Positions 58,621-64,000 of a DNA stretch of 64,000 bases are shown one piece after another. This stretch comes from Arbacia lixula (taxonomy: Eukaryota > Echinodermata > Echinoidea > Arbacioida > Arbaciidae): contig OZ022585.1 in the NCBI GenBank assembly GCA_963669155.1, positions 13,347,269 to 13,411,268 on the forward strand, read 5' to 3'. The position numbers were made by a program, and so were the translations under genes. The notes beneath the pieces were generated by a model. It saw only the letters and a program-made list of their open reading frames with translations, made no database searches and was not told the DNA's origin. Position 1 is the stretch's first letter; the number at the start of each line of letters is the position of its first letter.

Positions 58621-58902
58621 ACATACCATCATCATCATGCCACTACGGGTATGATTTAATATTTTGAATCTAAATGTGTTGATAGCTAATGGAGAAGCCA
58701 TGTTCTAATATAAAAGAAGCTCTAAATACCTTGACCACACAACTGTTGTCATCCTAATTATCATACACATTCGTAGATCATACCAATGAAGAAACCAATC
58801 CTCATGATGAACTGAAGCTTTTATGGAAGAAAAAAACCAAGAAAAAGAACCCAAACAAAAACTGATGAAAGAAAATGCATAGCTATACCTGCTACAAATG
58901 AG

Positions 58903-59214
58903 TCATTTATCAGTTGAAAGGTCTAATATGTTACTGTAATCTTTCACAAACCATATGGTCAAATTGTACCCTCTGTGAATTTGTCTCCCTCTAAATGTGA
59001 TATTGTAAGACACAAGTGACCTTCGCTCGTGGAGCCATACGCTGAAGGTGTCATAGTTCACTTTTGCATGGTCACCTGCTTTGTTATGTATATGTGTATG
59101 CCAATCCTTTCCAAGCAGTAGTTCAAGTTTGGTGAGCTCACCAATGTAATAGCGGGATCCACGCAAAGAATTGATAGACTCCCCTTCCTTGATGAATCTA
59201 TGAAATGAAGCTTT
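58903..59214 (-). CDS. Possible exon, unrecognised
   Basis: An open stretch on the minus strand after a plausible acceptor (TTCATTTCATAG). It encodes FIKEGESINSLRGSRYYIGE, then LTKLELLLGKDWHTHI and ends LDLSTDK-stop. The composition is protein-like, and it lies between two pieces of transposon-type coding sequence on the same strand. It could be an exon of that unit. I recognise no domain. Confidence 0.35.
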   Translation of the reverse strand, partial: KASFHRFIKEGESINSLRGSRYYIGELTKLELLLGKDWHTHIHNKAGDHAKVNYDTFSVWLHERRSLVSYNITFRGRQIHRGYNLTIWFVKDYSNILDLSTDK

Positions 59215-59394
59215 TTATGTAGGAATGCGCAAAGTGACTTCACTGTCTGAGCCTCCTGGATCTAAAAAAGAATAAGACAGAAATGGGAAGTGAACAGAAA
59301 TCTGATGGTTAAGGAGTGATCATACTCAAAGGGCATTTAAAAACAAAATAAAATGATGTTAGTACAAAAAAATGGAACACTAACGTTTCTTTTT

Positions 59395-60105
59395 AAATAT
59401 ATGATGTTCGTCCTTCGCATCGCGAAGATGACCACTACTTCACAAGTTTTTATGAGTTCGAAGATGGCTGAATAGACCAATCTTCGCCCGAAAAAGTCTG
59501 GTGCAATGTGGACATGCAAAAGTTGGTTGTGGGGCAGGATCAGTGCTGGCATTTGCTCTACCTTTTCGACACTGGCGTTTCTGATTTTGCTTGTCTACAC
59601 GTCTTGACTCATAGCCTGACACACCGGCCCTAACCATGGTGCGCCAGGCAGAACTGTCCTTGGCTGATTCTTCCCAGGTGTCTGGGTTGATACCACAGCA
59701 CTTCAGGGAAACTTTTAAAGTATCCTTGAAGCGCTTCCTCTGACCACCTTGGGAGCGCTTGGCTACCATTAGCTCGCCATAGAGCAGTCTCTTTGGCAAA
59801 CGCTCATCAGGCATTCAGTGGACAAGTCCTGCCCATCTGAGCTGGGAGCGCTTGAGTGTCGCGTGAATGCTCTCCATCCGAGCTCTCTGGAGGACTTCAG
59901 TATCTCGTACTTTGTCTTGCCATTTGATATGCAGTAAGTTTCTGAGGGATTTCATATGAAAGGAGTTCAGCTGCCTGGCATGCCGGCTGTAGACAGTCCA
60001 GGTTTCACTGGCATCCAGCAGAGAGGGCAGGATGACTGCCCGGTACACCTTCAATTTGGTCGGCAGACTGATCCCTCTTCTCTCCCACACCCTTTTCCTC
60101 ATCAG
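59395..60105 (-). mobile_element. LINE 3' end with C2H2 finger, one in-frame stop
   Basis: The minus strand reads KRVWERRGISLPTKLKVYRA..LPSLL..SETWTVYSRHARQLN..HIKWQDKVRDTEVLQRA..SQLRWAGLVH. Then comes a TGA where relatives have a sense codon (probably CGA, a CpG transition). It resumes MPDERLPKRLLYGEL..RSQGGQRKRFKDTLK..W and ends with a C2H2 finger, CPHCTRLFRAKIGLFSHLRTH. This is the C-terminal part of a widespread non-LTR retrotransposon ORF2. The 3' tail carries the CATCTTCGCGATGCGAAGGA hairpin. It is 5'-truncated, as is usual for LINE insertions. Confidence 0.85.
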
Positions 60106-60200
60106 CAAAAAGAAAGTCACGGGCTGTATCGTCCAAGACACAAAATGGTATGTCCACTGCACTATCTTTTGTGATCCAGTGATCATAGTCTGTATGCCCC

Positions 60201-61302
60201 TGTTGTATCTACTCCCGGAAATATGACATGAATGAAATAGTCCGGAGACCGTAGTAACGTTATGTACTTTAATCAGGTGCCATCTTGCTGAACCACGAGC
60301 AAGCATGCTCATGTCACGTAAACATCATTAGTCTTCATTTCAGACTCTAGTGTAATTATAATGTAGAGAACACAACATCTCCCCTCTGCTTAAAAAGGGT
60401 TTATCATATTTGTTGTAATAAGTACTTAACCAAAAATGTTTCACCTTTTTGCATAGCATAGCATAGCATAGCATAGCATAGCATTTACAGGGTTAGAAGA
60501 AGCATCCAAAGCACGATTGTCCCTTGCAGCAGACTCCATTTGACGTGCGATTGTAACAGCAGTAGAAAGTGTAAGCTTCGGCTCGGTGACTGTAAGTAGT
60601 CTTTCTCGAATGCGTCCGCAATTTGTTTTTTCAACAAGCTGATCGCGAATGAACTCATCACGCAAATTCCCGAATTCACAGTTAACTGATAATGCACGAA
60701 GTGCGCTAATGTAATCATCCACGGGTTCATCATGTCCTTGTCCCCGTTGTCGAAACTGATATCGTTCAGCGACAACATTCACGGCAGGCGTAAAATGAAT
60801 GTCCAAACGTTTCAGTGCTTCGTCGTATGTACACGGCGAATCGCTCGACAGTGAATCATCACCGTCCGCATCCCCGGATGTAGAACTGGAACTTGGAGGT
60901 AGCGTATGAAACACACGTTGGCCTTCGGGGCCTAGGCAATGAAGTAGCATAGCACGGCGGCGATCATCGCTGTATTTGCTTGCACCACCGGCCAGAAGAA
61001 AGTTCTCAAACAATCCTTTCCATTGTTTCCAGGGAATGGTAGGAGTACCGGGAGTAGGCAAAAATGATGGCGGGGGTTGCAAACTCGCCATCCTCGTCGC
61101 CAAATCCCATCCTCGTTGCCAAATTTGTTGTATCTACTCCCGGAAATATGACATGAATGAAATAGTCCGGAGACCGTAGTAACGTTATGTACTTTAATCA
61201 GGTGCCATCTTGCTGAACCACGAGCAAGCATGCTCATGTCACGTAAACATCATTAGTCTTCATTTCAGACTCTAGTGTAATTATAATGTAGAGAACACAA
61301 CA
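60201..61302 (-). mobile_element. Complete gag-only LTR retrotransposon (TR-GAG type)
   Basis: Two 177-bp direct repeats at 60201-60377 and 61126-61302 appear identical base for base, start TGTTG, end CAACA and are bounded by the 5-bp duplication GCCCC (60196-60200 and 61303-61307). Oriented on minus, a purine tract (AAGCAGAGGGGAGA) sits directly before the 3' LTR. The sequence after the 5' LTR carries TTTGGCAACGAGGATGG twice with variation, like the leader/primer-site region of Mag-type Ty3 elements. There is room only for gag; protease, reverse transcriptase, RNase H and integrase are absent. Identical LTRs imply a recent insertion made with another element's enzymes. Confidence 0.93.
60441..61091 (-). 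CDS. Ty3/Gypsy-type Gag protein of the LTR element
   Basis: A 216-residue protein starting MASLQPPPSFLPTPGTP; the ATG at 61091 is preferred over the upstream TTG in the same frame. PWKQWKGLFENFLLAGG and DDRRRAMLLHCLGPEGQRVF fit the retrotransposon Gag/capsid fold. They are followed by YDEALKRLDIHFTPAVNVVA, RYQFRQRGQGHDEPVDDYIS and RDQLVEKTNCGRIRERLL, all standard for Ty3/Gypsy Gag. There is no CCHC zinc knuckle. The C-terminus runs into a (GCATA)n repeat giving NAMLCYAMLCYAKR before the stop, so the natural Gag end and everything downstream were replaced by a short tandem repeat. Confidence 0.85.
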   Translation of the reverse strand: MASLQPPPSFLPTPGTPTIPWKQWKGLFENFLLAGGASKYSDDRRRAMLLHCLGPEGQRVFHTLPPSSSSTSGDADGDDSLSSDSPCTYDEALKRLDIHFTPAVNVVAERYQFRQRGQGHDEPVDDYISALRALSVNCEFGNLRDEFIRDQLVEKTNCGRIRERLLTVTEPKLTLSTAVTIARQMESAARDNRALDASSNPVNAMLCYAMLCYAKR

Positions 61303-61510
61303 GCCCCCCTGTCCAGTGTACTTTTATCTGATCTTCCAGCCCCTCAAGTAGGCAGGTCACACAAATCTGAAAATGTCAAAATAAATAATTCCTTCCTTCT
61401 TCAAAATGTAGAGGGGATCGAGTGACACATTCAATAATGTGAAAAAAAAAAAACAACAACGGCCCACCGGTTCTCGAGATATACCAAAAAAACTGAAAAT
61501 TATCAAATTA

Positions 61511-62050
61511 TCAAAAACAAACAATTACATTATCTTTTAAATCTTCTTTCAGACATTTCATGAACATATTCTCTTCCCTTTTGGGGTCAAGCGATGCATA
61601 CAACTCGTGAAAGTGTTCTTTATGATAGATCACTGCAGCACTGTTGTGAAAAGGCACATGGAATCTGTTACCACTGTATGCCACAAGCTGTGAAGATGGG
61701 ACAATGGCCTTGAATTCCTCCACCATTCCACACTGTTGGTCACAATCAGGGCCAAGAAGATTACAAAAACTTTGTACAGTGAGAAGAGATGCAGACTCGC
61801 CCTTTTGCCTGGTCCACAACAAGTTCTTTTCCCTGCCAATTTTCCATTACAATCTTTTCCCACTCAATTAGGGCTGTAGATGAATATTCCTGGAGGTTTA
61901 GTGCGAGATGTTTCCCGCAGTAAAGATCATTGATGGGAGCCAACTGCTGCTTAAGTTTGTTTCTTCATCAATGTCAGCCCATTTCTCAGTTACCTTGGGT
62001 AGTACTGATGCTCGGAACTTCTCCAGCTTTAGGATGTAGCATTTGTTCAC
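61511..62050 (-). pseudogene. Decayed transposon-type protein fragment
   Basis: On minus, CYILKLEKFRASVLPKVTEK is followed, after a one-base shift, by LAPINDLYCGKHLALNLQEY and WEKIVMENWQGKELV. A second shift near 61825 gives ESASLLTVQSFCNLLGP, CDQQCGMVEEFKAIV, AYSGNRFHVPFHNSAAVIYH and a tail to 61511. The INDLYCGKHL, NLLGP..CG and GNRFxxxF..AxxxYH blocks recall a multicopy transposon-associated protein of fish and invertebrates. Two frameshifts make it non-functional as it stands unless introns are hidden there. Confidence 0.55.
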
Positions 62051-62477
62051 TACACACCTATCTGTCATGGTATTTATTTGTTGACATCACTATATTTCAT
62101 ACGATAATTATTAACGATCTAAAAGACTTTGTCGCCAGGCCCTTAACACAAGCCATCTATTATTGACATGTACAAGTAATCCAAAGCTAACCAAATGCAC
62201 GTCAACCTAAACAAATTTGATATACATTTTGAAGGGGAAAAAAAAGGTATGGTAACGTTTTAGTATTCATATTGTGGACCTCTCCGGTGCACAATCTCAC
62301 ACAAAATACACACAAATTTATCACTTATAATATGCCACAAAATGTGCCAAATTACTCTGCCATGTATCAGGACTATACCCTCCCTTTTACATAAAGCCAA
62401 CAATACTTTAATGCCTGGATGGCTCTGTCACTACAACTAATTCCCCATCCCCCTGAACTTAACATCTAAAGGTATAC

Positions 62478-63467
62478 CTGTTTCCATGGCATGTCACAGC
62501 TGTTAAGCCCATAGTCATACAGAAGTTCACGTCCTTCACTAATATCACTGTTGAATAAAGTAATTATCACAAACAACTAGAAATGGGAAGTTGAAACCCT
62601 ACATACTTAAAAAGAACATGTCTTATCAACAAGAAACCTGTAGATATGGGGCAAGCATTTTATAAAAAATAACCAAAAGGTATAAAAGCACAAAATTTGG
62701 ATTAGTCTGTGAAATCTATCTACCATACATTACTGCTATACATGTGCATGATATATCTAACAAATCACAAATTATAACAGCAAATAATTAACCAAGTTAT
62801 TTTTAAGATATTTTCATAACATGTTTGTCAGTTTAGTTGCTTTGTTTGCCTTCAATTTAAAAGTCACGTTCCATCATGCCTAGGTAAATCACAAAATAGT
62901 CTGTTTTTAAGAGAACTTTAACAAAAATTTATAATGAACAAAACATTGTTACCAAACGGTTGATTAGAAATCAGAAAGCAACTAGATGAATTCTCGAATG
63001 CATGCAGTGGAAATTTCCCAGTCAGCAAAGTATCTGGGCCTATATGGGCCCCATATGGGTTTTATGTGGGCAATATGGGGCCCATATATCCCATATGGGT
63101 CCCATTGCTGATTCCGATATGGGACCCATATGGGTTTTGCACTACCAAACCATCCGGGGCCCATATGCAATGAAGGAGGCATAAAAATAAACAGCTCTAA
63201 GAAGTGAAAAAAGCCTTACAACCCTACCCACATGGTTGACTCGGACAGAATTTTGTGGCACTGATATCACTCATAATTATAGGACAAGCTAATGTCCGTT
63301 CACCATGAACATAATGTAATGTTACTCACCATAGAGCAAACAGGCAGAGATGAGCTTTGCTATCATGCTCAATGACTTTCATCCTACAATTTCTTTCACA
63401 TCTTTCACCATGATTGCACAGCCTTCCAAGCCTTGGTCCTCTTCTTAGTTCAGCTGTTGCATCAATA
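62478..63467 (-). CDS. Two exons of a SET-domain (KMT5A-like) protein, partial
   Basis: Exon 63467-63330 (acceptor TATACTGCAG, donor GTGAGT) encodes (S)IDATAEL..GPRLGRLCNHGERCERNCRMKV then KAHLCLFAL. Exon 62547-62478 (acceptor TTCAACAG, donor GTATAC) continues in phase as CDISEGRELLYDYGLNSCDM PWKQ. RLGRLxNH, NC and GRELLYDYG are the cofactor-binding and catalytic signature of SET methyltransferases, closest in spacing to KMT5A/SETD8, which methylates histone H4 Lys20. The canonical NHS is NHG, and the usual post-NH Arg/Asp of RDI is Cys. The N-terminal half and the 3' end are not identified in the window. KMT5A-like SET copies are often multicopy in marine invertebrates, so it may be part of a mobile unit rather than the host gene. 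Confidence 0.7.
63010..63172. repeat. CCCATATGGG palindrome cluster
   Basis: Within about 160 bases the words CCCATATGGG, GGCCCATAT and CATATGGGCC or close variants occur some nine times on both strands, interrupted by TTTTATGTGGGCAA and TTGCTGATTCCGAT. It lies in the intron between the two SET exons. Non-coding. Confidence 0.85.
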
Positions 63468-64000
63468 CTGCAGTATACAAAAATGATCCCATTAATGTTG
63501 ACAGCCATTACAATTTTGGGCTTTACTGAAAAAGAAATACCCCATTTACACACAAAGAAAATAAATACCTACTCCAATTCTTTTGTACGGAAGATTTTAT
63601 AATCTGCTTTACATCCAGCTAATGGATGTCGATCCCGGAGGGGTAGGGGGGGGGGGGGGGGGGGGGGGAGGGGATGGGGGGATATATCCCCCCAAAATTT
63701 CAGGTGGGGGGATGGCCTGTATGGTCGGAACATATAAAGGTATGCGGCATATTAAGGTATGCACCCATCATACGCATTGTGTCTTTGGGCAAATACGCCC
63801 TAGAAATAAGGTGCGTACCCTTATGGGCTTCCACCATACAATCATGCAAAAAAAAATTGAGGTCATAGAAATAAAATAAAATGGGGGAAAATTAAACACT
63901 TTGGCTAGAAAGTCATTTATAAAGTTTAAAAAGTTTCTACCGTAGAAGAGAATACCCCTCATACATTCTTCCCTCACTCTGTTCCCTTGCCAGAACCCCC
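63468..64000. other. Window end, homopolymer-rich
   Basis: A G-rich block at 63636-63720 resembles the array at 47.6 kb (GATCCCGGAGGGG then TATATCCCCCCAAAATTTC). No exon of the SET gene was identified upstream of 63467 within the window. Confidence 0.45.

Larger units (their letters stand above)
60110..61370 (-). pseudogene. Coding exon interrupted by an LTR element
   Basis: On the minus strand an acceptor (GACATTTTCAG) near 61370 opens a frame, CVTCLLEGLEDQIKVHWTG, that runs into the LTR element at 61302. On the far side the frame continues from the single target-site copy as HTDYDHWITKDSAVDIPFCV and LDDTARDFLFADE to about 60110, where the LINE begins. With one GCCCC kept, the join is in frame. 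The protein is not recognised, but composition and continuity argue it was coding. It presumably belongs with the transposon-type exons on either side. Confidence 0.55.

Noticed and set aside
59815-60312. 165-codon ORF starting MSMLARGSARWH
   Set aside because: A chance fusion of LTR, host exon and LINE frames; the same N-terminus appears again from the other LTR at 61237.

Overview
The window is eukaryotic and reads as a marine invertebrate, most likely an echinoderm such as a sea urchin. The evidence is an AT-rich genome, dense microsatellites and homopolymer G/C runs, several families of short terminal-inverted-repeat elements, spliced genes with GT-AG introns, and a local expansion of intronless rhodopsin-class GPCRs next to a short-chain-collagen-C4-type gene. 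The assignment is an inference from gene content. No ribosomal or mitochondrial marker is present.

Region 1 (1-35.4 kb) is a GPCR nursery. Eight members of one orphan class A family, living and dead, share SRPLRY in place of DRY, QPLIY-like in place of NPxxY, and a C-terminal TNGEAKK helix-8 motif. Intact copies lie at <1-519(-), 8972-9976(+), 16300-17298(+) and 34261-35349(+). Broken copies lie at 5056-6055(-), 12245-12420(+), 21616-22515(+) and 30785-31590(-). A different, three-exon peptide-receptor-like GPCR with canonical DRY and NPxxY sits at 24383-28269(+). Flanking DNA was duplicated along with the receptors, most clearly 10.7-12.4 kb against 15.3-17.3 kb.

Region 2 (38.3-49.6 kb) holds a four-exon gene on + for a secreted short-chain collagen with a C4-like domain. 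Its last exon carries two in-frame stops and lacks the C-terminus. Nested antisense in its 6.8-kb intron is an unrecognised six-exon gene (46341-43254, -). It starts MGCTSSK, a myristoylation/palmitoylation-like N-terminus, and contains a tandemly duplicated exon pair and duplicated 3' terminal exons. All exon phases I derived are compatible and give a 400-residue protein.

Region 3 (52.5-56.0 kb) is a five-exon gene on + for a small calcineurin-B/CHP-like EF-hand protein of 183 residues. Its ATG forms the last three bases of exon 1, giving a split MGNSDS myristoylation motif.

Region 4 (57.2-63.5 kb) is a mobile-element layer cake read on -. It holds SET-domain exons (KMT5A-like), decayed exons of multicopy transposon-type proteins, the 3' end of a LINE, and a 1.1-kb LTR element with identical 177-bp LTRs, a GCCCC target duplication and only a gag ORF. 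Removing that LTR element restores an open reading frame across the insertion point.

Between these regions I found at least eight MITE-like or foldback element families, several with two or more copies in the window and one nested inside another.
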